Assembly (NCBI GenBank): GCA_002433025.1 | Contig: DJGZ01000080.1 | Span: 112,940 to 175,521, forward strand | Reading direction: 5' to 3' | DNA from: Bacteroidales bacterium UBA5833 | GTDB lineage: Bacteria; Bacteroidota; Bacteroidia; Bacteroidales; Lentimicrobiaceae | DNA length: 62,582 bases | Part shown: positions 33,557 to 42,187 of the stretch, piece by piece | How the letters are laid out: every line of letters begins with the position of its first letter | How positions within the stretch are numbered: the stretch's first letter is position 1 | Notes under the pieces: generated by a model | What the model was told of the DNA's origin: nothing | Databases searched by the model: none | Seen by the model: only the letters and a program-made list of their open reading frames with translations | Translations under genes and position numbers: made by a program

Positions 33557-36500
33557 ATGAAGAAGCATTATGCATTGCTGAAAGTTCTGTTTCTGTTACT
33601 TGGCCTGGCAATCGGTTCTCAGGGATTTTCCCAGGGAGTCAGGGTTTCGGGTAAAGTAACAGATGCAAATGATGGACAATCCATACCCGGGGTGACCATC
33701 TTAGTTAAGAATACCTCTACAGGTACCATCACAGACATTGATGGAAAGTATTCACTTGAAGTAGAACCTGGCGCTACCCTGGTCTTTTCATTTGTTGGGT
33801 ACAACACTCAGGAAGTAATTGCCGGCGCTCAGACTACCCTGAATGTTGTGCTGGTGCCTTCGGTTACAGAGTTGGAAGAAGCTGTGATTATCGGTTACGG
33901 AGCGGTAAAGAAAAGTGACGCAACCGGATCTGTAGCCGTGGTTTCGTCAAAGGACTTCAACCGCGGGGCCATCACGACGCCTCAGGAGCTGCTGGTAGGG
34001 AAATCTACCGGTGTGGTTATCACCAGCAGTGGTGGTGCCCCCGGCGCCGGAGCCACCATCCGGATCAGGGGAGGATCCTCTTTGAATAAAAACAATGACC
34101 CGCTTATAGTTATTGACGGTGTCCCCATTGATAACACCAGCGTTTCAGGGACCAACAACATTCTGTCAACGATCAATCCCAATGATATTGAATCATTTAC
34201 GGTGCTGAAGGATGCTTCCGCAACCGCCATTTACGGTTCAAGGGCTTCCAACGGGGTGATCATCATTACTACGAAAAAAGGCACATCAGCTGGTAACAAG
34301 AAACTGAAAATCAGTTATAACGGCACGATTGGTTACAATACCATTCCCAATACCATCGAAGTGCTTTCGGGAGATGAATTCCGCGAACTGGCTGCAGATT
34401 TGAAAAATCAGGGCTTTTCCGGCCTGAATGATGATGCGCTGAAACGTTTGGGTGGCGAAAACACCGACTGGCAGAGCGAGATTTACCGGAATGCCATTAC
34501 CCAGGACCACAACCTGAGTTTTTTCGGCAACCTGAAAGCACTGCCTTACCGTGCTTCATTCGGCTACACCGATCAGGACGGAATTCTGCGCGAAACCAAT
34601 ATGAACAGGGTTACAGGAGCGTTGTCGTTGAATCCGACACTGCTCGACGAACACCTGAAAGTTGACATCAACCTCAAGGGAAGCCAGGAAAAACAGCAGT
34701 TTGCCGACTGGGGCGCCGTGGGATCAGCCGTGGCATTCGACCCGACGCAGCCTGTGCGCAACGGAAATACCCGTTTTGGCGGCTATTTTACCTGGGCCAA
34801 CCTCAGCGATGTGTTGCCCGACGGCAGTATGGATCCAAACGGAGACCCCAACCCCATCGGGGTGAGCAACCCGGTTGCGCTGCTTGAACAGACCGATAAC
34901 AATTCAACCGTGAACCGTGCCATTGGTAACGCGCAGTTTGATTATAAAATGCATTTCCTCCCTGAATTAAGGGCAATCCTCAACCTCGGGTTCGATTATT
35001 CAACGAGTGAAGGCGTGAACAATGCTCCTGCAAACGCCGCTTTCACTTTCCGTGACGGAATCGGACGTTTTACCGATTATACACAGGATAAACAGATGCA
35101 ACTGCTTGACTTTTACTTCAACTATGTAAAAGATCTGCCTTCCATCTCCAGCAAGATTGATGCTACCGCCGGTTACTCATACCAGCGTTTCCAGCGGGAA
35201 GGCACCAACTGGGTGCGTACCGCCCAGGGAAATGAAGACGGCGACAGCCTGCGTTACACCGATTACATCAATGAAAACCTCCTGATATCATTCTTCGGAA
35301 GGCTGAATTACAGCCTGATGGATAAATACCTGCTCACCTTTACCCTGCGTAACGACGGATCATCCAGGTTCTCGGAAGTAACCCGCTGGGGTCTGTTCCC
35401 GTCGGTTGCTTTTGCATGGAAAATGAACCACGAAGGTTTCCTCAAACAGTATGATAAACTCACCGACCTTAAACTCAGGTTGGGCTGGGGGGTAACCGGA
35501 CAGCAGGAAATTGACGATTATTATCCTTACCTGGCTATTTACCAAATCAGTGATCCGACCGCAGCCTATCAGTTCGGCGACCAGTGGTACCTCACCCTCA
35601 GGCCGAACCGCTATGACAAAAACATCAAGTGGGAATCAACCACCACTTACAACATCGGATTCGATTACGGCTTTTTCGATAACCGCGTAACCGGTGCCAT
35701 TGATGCCTATTTCAGGGAAACTGAGGATCTGATCGCCAATATTCCTATCGCTTCCGGTACAAACTTCTCAAATTATCTCACCACCAATGTTGGTACATTG
35801 GAGAACAGTGGTATTGAGTTTATGATTGATGTGAAGCCGGTGGTAACCAAAAATATTACCTGGAACATCGGATATAATATCTCTTATAACAAAAACGAGG
35901 TCACCAAACTGCTGCTTACCGATGATCCTGATTTCAATGGAGTTCCCTGGGGAACAATCAGCGGTGGTGTCGGAAACTATATCCAGCGCAATACAGTAGG
36001 CTACCCCGCTTATTCTTTCTATGCTTTCCAGCAGGTGTACGATGTCAACGGCATGCCGATTGAAGGATTGTACATCGACAGAAGCGGTGAGGGCGGAAAT
36101 GTTGCAGGAAACGACGAAAACAAGTACTTTTACAAAAAACCTGCTCCCGATGTGGTGATGGGATTGACTTCCAGCTTCAGGTATAAGAATTTCGACGCCA
36201 TGGTATCGGCCAGGGTTAACCTTGGAAATTATGTTTACAACAACGTAGCTTCCGACAGGGCTGTATATAGCAGTCTCTACAATCAGTCGGGCTTCTTCAA
36301 TAACCTGCCTACCCAGGTTAACCTTACCAAGTTCCGGAATCCTCAGTACTGGTCAGATTTTTATATTGAAAATGCATCATTCCTGAGGCTTGACAATATC
36401 AGCATCGGATACAATGTTGAAAAGCTCTTCACGGAGAAACTGGACGCCCGGTTCAGCCTTGCGGTTCAGAACGCATTTGTCATTACAAAATACAACGGAC

Positions 36501-36586
36501 TGGATCCTGAAGTTGACGGTGGGATTGACAACAATATCTATCCCCGCGCCAGGACTTTCGTTTTGGGTATAAATGTTAATTTTTAA
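33557..36586 (+). CDS. SusC-like TonB-dependent outer-membrane transporter
   Basis: A 1009-residue outer-membrane protein. After the signal peptide (to about residue 24) comes the carboxypeptidase-regulatory-like domain (VSGKVTDANDGQSIPGVTIL, VSFVGYN-like VFSFVGYNTQEV), then the plug with the TonB-box-like region, RIRGGSSLNKNNDPLIVIDG and ASATAIYGSRASNGVIIITTKKG, all SusC/RagA signatures, and a 22-strand barrel ending LGINVNF. It imports oligosaccharides using energy from TonB. It is immediately followed by a SusD-like gene; the GH13 amylase and SusE-like protein suggest alpha-glucan as substrate. Confidence 0.95.
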   Translation: MKKHYALLKVLFLLLGLAIGSQGFSQGVRVSGKVTDANDGQSIPGVTILVKNTSTGTITDIDGKYSLEVEPGATLVFSFVGYNTQEVIAGAQTTLNVVLVPSVTELEEAVIIGYGAVKKSDATGSVAVVSSKDFNRGAITTPQELLVGKSTGVVITSSGGAPGAGATIRIRGGSSLNKNNDPLIVIDGVPIDNTSVSGTNNILSTINPNDIESFTVLKDASATAIYGSRASNGVIIITTKKGTSAGNKKLKISYNGTIGYNTIPNTIEVLSGDEFRELAADLKNQGFSGLNDDALKRLGGENTDWQSEIYRNAITQDHNLSFFGNLKALPYRASFGYTDQDGILRETNMNRVTGALSLNPTLLDEHLKVDINLKGSQEKQQFADWGAVGSAVAFDPTQPVRNGNTRFGGYFTWANLSDVLPDGSMDPNGDPNPIGVSNPVALLEQTDNNSTVNRAIGNAQFDYKMHFLPELRAILNLGFDYSTSEGVNNAPANAAFTFRDGIGRFTDYTQDKQMQLLDFYFNYVKDLPSISSKIDATAGYSYQRFQREGTNWVRTAQGNEDGDSLRYTDYINENLLISFFGRLNYSLMDKYLLTFTLRNDGSSRFSEVTRWGLFPSVAFAWKMNHEGFLKQYDKLTDLKLRLGWGVTGQQEIDDYYPYLAIYQISDPTAAYQFGDQWYLTLRPNRYDKNIKWESTTTYNIGFDYGFFDNRVTGAIDAYFRETEDLIANIPIASGTNFSNYLTTNVGTLENSGIEFMIDVKPVVTKNITWNIGYNISYNKNEVTKLLLTDDPDFNGVPWGTISGGVGNYIQRNTVGYPAYSFYAFQQVYDVNGMPIEGLYIDRSGEGGNVAGNDENKYFYKKPAPDVVMGLTSSFRYKNFDAMVSARVNLGNYVYNNVASDRAVYSSLYNQSGFFNNLPTQVNLTKFRNPQYWSDFYIENASFLRLDNISIGYNVEKLFTEKLDARFSLAVQNAFVITKYNGLDPEVDGGIDNNIYPRARTFVLGINVNF

Positions 36587-36589
36587 TTG

Positions 36590-38764
36590 ATGAGCAAGAT
36601 GAAAAAGTATCTCAAAATAGCATTGGCTGCCCTTGCGATGGTAGTCCTTACAACATCGTGTCTGAAGGACCTGGATGTTGAACCCCTGGATAAGAACCTG
36701 CCGGTAGCCACCAACGTATTCGATTCGCCGGAGGCTTATGTTCAGGCACTTGCCAAGTTATATGCTTCCTATGCCGTGAGTGGTCAGGAAGGCCCCTCGG
36801 GTAAGCCCGACATTGAAGGTATTGATGAAGGATTCTCGAATTATCTCCGTCAATACTGGAACGCCCAGCAACTTTCCACCGATGAGGCGGTAATTGCCTG
36901 GAACGATGCAACCATTAAGGATTTCCACTGGCAGACCTGGGCGCCGAACGATGTATTTATCGCGGCCCTTTATGCCAGGGTTTTCTATACGATTTCTATA
37001 TCAAACGAATACATCAGAAATGCCACCGGTAAGGAGGAATACAAACAGTATCTGGCTGAAGCCCGCTTTATCAGGGCTCATTCTTACTGGCATGCCCTCG
37101 ATTTGTTCGGCAATCCTGGTTTTGTTACCGAAGATGATGCTCCCGGGGCATTTTTCCCGAGGCAGATCGGACGTGCCGAGCTTTTTAACTATATTGAATC
37201 GGAGATCAAGGCCATCGAAGATGATCTTGGGAATCCCCGCTTTATTTATGGTCGTGCCGATAAAGCCGCTGCCTGGATGCTGATGGCAAAATTGTATCTG
37301 AATGCAGAGGTTTACACCGGACAAAACCGGTACGCCGATGCAATCACCTACCTTGAAAAAGTGCTGGATGCTGGCTATACCCTGGCCCCCGCTTATACCG
37401 ACAACTTTATGGCCGACAACCATACCAGTCCCGAAATGATTTTCTCCATCAATTATGACGGGGAATACACCCGTTCGTATGGCGGAATAGTTTATCTCAT
37501 TCATGCTGCCATCGGCGGTACTATGCCGGCAGCCGATTTTGGCGTTGGCGGCGGCTGGGGCGGACTTCGTACCACCAAGGCATTGGTTCAGAAGTTCTAT
37601 CCGGATGTAGTGAACAGCATCTACAGTACCCCTCGTCCCAGGAATTACAAGAACAGTTACCCGGTAATTTATGTTCCCGGTAACTATATGACACCTGAAT
37701 GGGATCCTGCAAATTCCGCCCAGCTCGCTTCTGTGAACAGCGATGGCAATTACGAAGGTTACATCTGGGTTGAAGCCGGAAAAGAATTCAAATTTACCGA
37801 TGGACCCTCATGGGATGTAAATTACGGTGACGACGGATTTGATGGTACACTCGATCCGGGTGGAGCAAATATAATACCTGCCGAAACGGGTTACTACAAA
37901 CTCAATGTGAACCTCAATGATCTGACTTACACCATGGTGAAAACGGACTGGGGTATAATCGGATCTGCCACAGAAGGCCTATGGGATTATGATCAGAACA
38001 TGACTTATGATCCGGCCACCGGATTGTGGAATGCAATTCTCGACCTTACAGCCGGGGAAGTAAAATTCAGGGCCAATGATGGCTGGGACATTAATTATGG
38101 TGATTCAGGACTCGATGGTATTCTGGATGCCGGCGGTGACAACATTGCAATACCCGAAGCAGGTACCTATGTGTTTGCCATGAAGCTCGGCACACCCGAT
38201 TATACTTACTCTATAACCCGCACTGCATTCGACAAACGTGCCATGTTCTGGACCGATGGCCAGACCCTTGAAATCAACGACATTGGTCAGTTTACTGAAG
38301 GTTATGCCATTACCAAGTTCAAAAATGTGAACAAGGACGGTTCGCCGGCACGCTTCCCGCATCCCGATTATGTATGTACCGATTACCCGGTATTCCGTCT
38401 GGCAGATGCTTACCTGATGTATGCAGAAGCAGTGAAGCGTGGTGGTGGCGGAAGCGAAAGCCGTGCGCTGGAACTTGTTAACCAGCTACGTACCCGCGCT
38501 TATGGTGCGGCTGACGGCAACATCACCGGTGGCGAACTCACCCTGGACTTCATCCTTGATGAGCGTGCCCGTGAACTTTACTGGGAAGGCCACCGCAGGA
38601 CCGACCTTATCCGTTATGACAAATTTACCACTTCAGCTTATCTGTGGCCCTGGAAGGGTAAAGTGCCCAATGGCACCGCGACCGGAAGCTTCAGGAATCT
38701 TTATCCCATTCCTGCTGCTGAAATGTCGGCCAATCCGAACCTGCAGCAGAACACTGGTTATTAA
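36590..38764 (+). CDS. SusD-like lipoprotein with two inserted SusE/F-type modules
   Basis: A 724-residue surface lipoprotein, longer than the usual 500-600 residues of SusD/RagB. Start at 36590 (an ATG at 36599 is possible) gives a signal peptide with lipobox LTTSC. The N-terminal SusD part has the TPR-like helices (EARFIRAHSYWHALDLFGNPG, split around residues 150-170; WMLMAKLYLNAEVY). About residues 360-545 form an insertion of two similar modules: EWDPANSAQL through DGPSWDVNYGDDGFDG, and WGIIGSATEGLWDYDQ through NDGWDINYGDSGLDG, each followed by a GG.NI...GYY-type strand. These match the starch-binding repeats of SusE/SusF. SusD resumes at DKRAMFWTDG and ends with VFRLADAYLMYAEA and RRTDLIRYDKF. 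It lies four bases after susC. Confidence 0.9.
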   Translation: MSKMKKYLKIALAALAMVVLTTSCLKDLDVEPLDKNLPVATNVFDSPEAYVQALAKLYASYAVSGQEGPSGKPDIEGIDEGFSNYLRQYWNAQQLSTDEAVIAWNDATIKDFHWQTWAPNDVFIAALYARVFYTISISNEYIRNATGKEEYKQYLAEARFIRAHSYWHALDLFGNPGFVTEDDAPGAFFPRQIGRAELFNYIESEIKAIEDDLGNPRFIYGRADKAAAWMLMAKLYLNAEVYTGQNRYADAITYLEKVLDAGYTLAPAYTDNFMADNHTSPEMIFSINYDGEYTRSYGGIVYLIHAAIGGTMPAADFGVGGGWGGLRTTKALVQKFYPDVVNSIYSTPRPRNYKNSYPVIYVPGNYMTPEWDPANSAQLASVNSDGNYEGYIWVEAGKEFKFTDGPSWDVNYGDDGFDGTLDPGGANIIPAETGYYKLNVNLNDLTYTMVKTDWGIIGSATEGLWDYDQNMTYDPATGLWNAILDLTAGEVKFRANDGWDINYGDSGLDGILDAGGDNIAIPEAGTYVFAMKLGTPDYTYSITRTAFDKRAMFWTDGQTLEINDIGQFTEGYAITKFKNVNKDGSPARFPHPDYVCTDYPVFRLADAYLMYAEAVKRGGGGSESRALELVNQLRTRAYGAADGNITGGELTLDFILDERARELYWEGHRRTDLIRYDKFTTSAYLWPWKGKVPNGTATGSFRNLYPIPAAEMSANPNLQQNTGY

Positions 38765-38785
38765 TCTTATTAAATTTCAGATATC

Positions 38786-39964
38786 ATGAAAAAAACACTG
38801 TTTTTCATCATAGCACTTGCCGGAATACTGGTATTCAATTCCTGCGAGAAGAGAGAGCTGGAGCCGGTTCTGGATATGGAAAAGACCATAAATCCGGTGA
38901 TTTCCTCGCCCGGCAATAATGCAGAGTACGTCCTGCTCGAAGCACAGGAGGATGCCTTATGGGCCAACATTACATGGGATCCGGCTGAATACAATGTTGA
39001 AGCCGGACGTAACTGGAACCTGCTCAATCCGGATAAACTGGGTGCTGTTACCTATACTGTTCAGCTTGATACGGAAGCGGATAATTTCAGCAGCCCCCTC
39101 GGGCTTACCGCTACCACCGAAACCAGCTATTCCATGACCATAGCCGAATTAAACGGCAAATTGATAAGTATGGGTCTGGCTACGGGCGAAGCGCATAACC
39201 TGGTTTTACGTATTATCGCCGATGTGACTGATGGCTCGACATACGATAACGCGGTATCGGAAACCATCAAAATGAAGGTTACTCCTTATGCTGCCGAAAT
39301 CGTTTATCCTCCGATTTATCTGCTCGGTGATGCTACCGCACCCGGATGGGATAATGCCAATGCTTTACCGTTGCATGCTTTCAACGAAACGCAGTTTGCC
39401 ATCGTTGCCAACCTGGCCGGCGAAGGTAAATTCCTGAAGTTCATCCAGACCCTGGGTGCCTGGGCTCCGCAGTGGGGTACCGATGGAACCGGTACCGGTG
39501 AAAGCGGCCCGCTGGTATTCCGTCCTACCGAGGATGAACCGGATCCCGCAACCATTCCTGCTCCGGCAGCAGCCGGCGACTACAGGATATTTGCCGATAT
39601 CGAGGCACTTACCTACACCATTACCAAGGCATCTGAAACCCTCTATCTGCTGGGCGACGGAACACCCGCCGGATGGGATAACACTGCCGCACTGCCGATG
39701 ACCAAGGTATCTCCCGGTCTCTTTGAAATTACAGTGAACCTGTCAGGTGGCAGCACCTTCTTCAAGTTCATTGAAACACTGGGTCAGTGGGCGCCGCAAT
39801 ATGGTACTGATGAAAGCGGAACAGGCGATGCAGGCAATCTGGTTCTGAGGCCTACCGAAAATGAACCTGATCCCCCCGCAATTCCGGTACCTGCCGTTGC
39901 AGGCAGCTACAAGATTACGGTTGATCTTGCCAAAATGAAATATACCGCTGTTTTGGCCAATTAG
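38786..39964 (+). CDS. SusE-like surface starch-binding lipoprotein
   Basis: A 392-residue lipoprotein (lipobox region LVFNSCEK). The N-terminal Ig-like SusE domain (VISSPGNNAEYVLLEAQEDALWANITWDP, split here by residues 37-66) is followed by two tandem modules of about 110 residues, each starting LYLLGDGTPAGWDN or IYLLGDATAPGWDN and containing FLKFIQTLGAWAPQWGTD or the near copy FFKFIETLGQWAPQYGTD. The aromatic residues fit alpha-glucan binding platforms, as in SusE/SusF. It lies 21 bases after the SusD gene and completes the susC-D-E operon, ending in a strong terminator. Confidence 0.88.
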   Translation: MKKTLFFIIALAGILVFNSCEKRELEPVLDMEKTINPVISSPGNNAEYVLLEAQEDALWANITWDPAEYNVEAGRNWNLLNPDKLGAVTYTVQLDTEADNFSSPLGLTATTETSYSMTIAELNGKLISMGLATGEAHNLVLRIIADVTDGSTYDNAVSETIKMKVTPYAAEIVYPPIYLLGDATAPGWDNANALPLHAFNETQFAIVANLAGEGKFLKFIQTLGAWAPQWGTDGTGTGESGPLVFRPTEDEPDPATIPAPAAAGDYRIFADIEALTYTITKASETLYLLGDGTPAGWDNTAALPMTKVSPGLFEITVNLSGGSTFFKFIETLGQWAPQYGTDESGTGDAGNLVLRPTENEPDPPAIPVPAVAGSYKITVDLAKMKYTAVLAN

Positions 39965-39986
39965 CGAATGCTTAGTGAATTATTGA

Positions 39987-40024
39987 ACGGCAGGCTATCC
40001 GCAAGGTTAGCCTGCCTGTTTTTA
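39987..40024 (+). terminator. Terminator of the susC-D-E operon
   Basis: Nine-pair stem GGCAGGCTA/TAGCCTGCC with a ten-base loop, then TGTTTTT. Confidence 0.85.
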
Positions 40025-40096
40025 TGGGCGGGTGAACTGTTTCACCTACTTACGAAATAGCCGGATTATTGTACTTTTGCAGCTCAGTTCGTACCT

Positions 40097-41512
40097 ATGG
40101 GAAGAAAAGTCAGAAATGAGGGGCCACTCATCCTTGAGAATGTGGAAATTATTGATGCAGGCGCTGAAGGGAAAGCCGTTGCAAGGGTAAATGATATGGT
40201 GGTATTTGTACCTTTTGTGGTCCCCGGTGATGTGGTCGACATCAGGATAGTTTCGCGCAAACGCAGGTTTTTTGAAGGCAGGGCGGTAAAATTCCATAAA
40301 TTGTCAGCCATGCGGGTGGATCCCGTATGCAGCCATTTCGGAATCTGTGGTGGTTGTAAATGGCAGGGAATGGATTATACACGGCAGCTGTATTACAAGC
40401 AGAAACAGGTGCTCGATAATTTCAGCAGGATCGGCCACCTGGAGTTTCCCGGTATTCAGCCAATTAAAGGGGTCTCTCAAACCGAATACTACCGCAATAA
40501 ACTTGAATATACTTTTTCGACCCACCGCTGGCTGACCGATGCGGAAATGAATATTCCTCCTGAAGCCCGCGACATGAATGCCCTGGGTTTTCATATTCCC
40601 GGGATGTTCGACAGGGTGCTGGATATTCAGCATTGCTATCTTCAATCAAATATCTCTAACCGGATACGACTGGCATTGAAAGATTTTGCCATCAACAGGC
40701 AGATTTCATTTTATAATATCAGAAACTTTGAAGGCGACCTGAGAAACCTGATTATCAGGAACTCCAATACCGGCGATCTGATGGTGATCGTCGTTTTCGG
40801 AACAGACGACCCCGGTAGGATAGAAACAGTCATGCGGTTTGTTTCTGACCGTTTTCCTGAAATCACATCGCTCTTTTATGTTGTCAACCAGAAGCACAAT
40901 GATACGATCAATGACCTGATTCCGGTGCTTTACAGCGGAATTCCGCACATGACGGAAGCGATGGACGGCCTTAAATTCAGGATTGGTCCCTTGTCTTTTT
41001 TTCAGACCAATTCAGTTCAGGCGCTGGAGCTGTATACCATCACCCGGGAATTTGCCGGCCTCACAGGAACAGAAACAGTTTATGATCTGTATACCGGAAC
41101 AGGTACAATTGCAAATTTTATCGCTCATCGTGCCGGGCGGGTTGTGGGGATTGAGTATGTGGAGCCTGCTGTGCGGGATGCGCGGATGAATTCGGAACTG
41201 AATGCTATTTCGAATACCGTTTTTTATTCGGGCGATATGGCTAAAGTGCTGACTTCTGAATTTATTATGAGTAACGGTAAGCCGGATGTGGTGATCACAG
41301 ATCCGCCCAGGGCCGGTATGCACGAAAAGGTGATAAAAAGCATCCTGGAAGCGGCGCCGCAAAAGATTGTTTATGTGAGCTGCAATCCCGCCACGCAGGC
41401 CCGCGACATCAGTCTGATGGCGGCGCAATACCGGATTTCAAAGGTGCAGCCTGTGGATATGTTTCCGCATACCCACCATGTGGAGAATGTCTGTCTGCTG
41501 GAGCTCAGGTGA
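40097..41512 (+). CDS. rlmD: 23S rRNA (uracil-C5)-methyltransferase, RlmD family
   Basis: A 471-residue enzyme: N-terminal TRAM RNA-binding domain (ENVEIIDAGAEGKAVARVND), an iron-sulfur motif (CSHFGICGGCKWQGMDY plus an earlier/later Cys), and a class I methyltransferase domain (VYDLYTGTGTIANFIA, DVVITDPPRAGMH, and the catalytic SCNPATQARD). It methylates uridines in 23S rRNA using SAM; U1939 is the E. coli target, and the Bacteroidota protein may act at that or a neighbouring site. A TACTTTTG box (40072-40079) is the likely -7 element. Confidence 0.9.
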   Translation: MGRKVRNEGPLILENVEIIDAGAEGKAVARVNDMVVFVPFVVPGDVVDIRIVSRKRRFFEGRAVKFHKLSAMRVDPVCSHFGICGGCKWQGMDYTRQLYYKQKQVLDNFSRIGHLEFPGIQPIKGVSQTEYYRNKLEYTFSTHRWLTDAEMNIPPEARDMNALGFHIPGMFDRVLDIQHCYLQSNISNRIRLALKDFAINRQISFYNIRNFEGDLRNLIIRNSNTGDLMVIVVFGTDDPGRIETVMRFVSDRFPEITSLFYVVNQKHNDTINDLIPVLYSGIPHMTEAMDGLKFRIGPLSFFQTNSVQALELYTITREFAGLTGTETVYDLYTGTGTIANFIAHRAGRVVGIEYVEPAVRDARMNSELNAISNTVFYSGDMAKVLTSEFIMSNGKPDVVITDPPRAGMHEKVIKSILEAAPQKIVYVSCNPATQARDISLMAAQYRISKVQPVDMFPHTHHVENVCLLELR

Positions 41513-41522
41513 TTCACCGGCA

Positions 41523-42038
41523 CTAAGGCCTGAAAGATTTGATCTGTCCGGCAAGTTCGTTCAGGTCCGGATTTTCTCCTTTAAAGATTATATGGGCTTT
41601 TTCATAAAATAAGGCTCTTTGTTCCAGATGCCGCGTTACCCAGGGTAGCAGTTGGTCATGGCCGATTTTCTTAATCAGCGGCCGGTTAGTTTTAGATTGG
41701 GAGAGCCGCTTCACGATAGATAGGGGATGGAGCTTAATATACACCGTTATGCCGTTATGTTGCATAACGCTGAGATTGTCGAAATAACAAGGCGCACCGC
41801 CTCCAGTTGCAATCACCGTGTTAACCCTGCCAGCCAGCGATCTGATGACTGAATGCTCCAGTGTCCTGAATGCATCTTCTCCTTCACTGTCAAAGATCTC
41901 TTCTATGGTTTTTCCGGTCATCGATGCAATCAGCTCGTCGGTGTCTTCAAATGCATATCCGAGCACTCGGGCAAGTTTTCGTCCGGCGGTCGATTTGCCG
42001 CTGCCCATATAGCCGATCAGGAAAACAGGTTTAGACAT
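41523..42038 (-). CDS. aroK: Shikimate kinase
   Basis: A 171-residue cytoplasmic enzyme that phosphorylates shikimate on the way to chorismate. The start at 42038 gives MSKPVFLIGYMGSGKSTAGRKLA, the P-loop split across residues 5-22. Further signs: DTDELIASMTGKTIEEIF (substrate Asp), VIATGGGAPCY, and the LID region SKTNRPLIKK. A reverse-strand TATTTTTG (42060-42067) box lies upstream. Convergent with rlmD across ten bases. Confidence 0.93.
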   Translation of the reverse strand: MSKPVFLIGYMGSGKSTAGRKLARVLGYAFEDTDELIASMTGKTIEEIFDSEGEDAFRTLEHSVIRSLAGRVNTVIATGGGAPCYFDNLSVMQHNGITVYIKLHPLSIVKRLSQSKTNRPLIKKIGHDQLLPWVTRHLEQRALFYEKAHIIFKGENPDLNELAGQIKSFRP

Positions 42039-42125
42039 GAATAAAATGAATATGACAGGCAAAAATAGCATAATTCACGGGAATGGACTGCATCACTGAT
42101 GCTCAATCCCGGACGGTTATCTGCT

Positions 42126-42141
42126 TATTTTTGTAACTTTA
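42126..42141 (+). promoter_or_regulatory. Candidate recQ -7 boxes
   Basis: Two adjacent boxes, TATTTTTG (42126-42133) and TAACTTTA (42134-42141), about 45-60 bases before the recQ start; no well-spaced TTG is seen. Confidence 0.4.
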
Positions 42142-42187
42142 TACCCATTATGGCATACTATCAGGTTTACAAAGGATCAATTTTACA

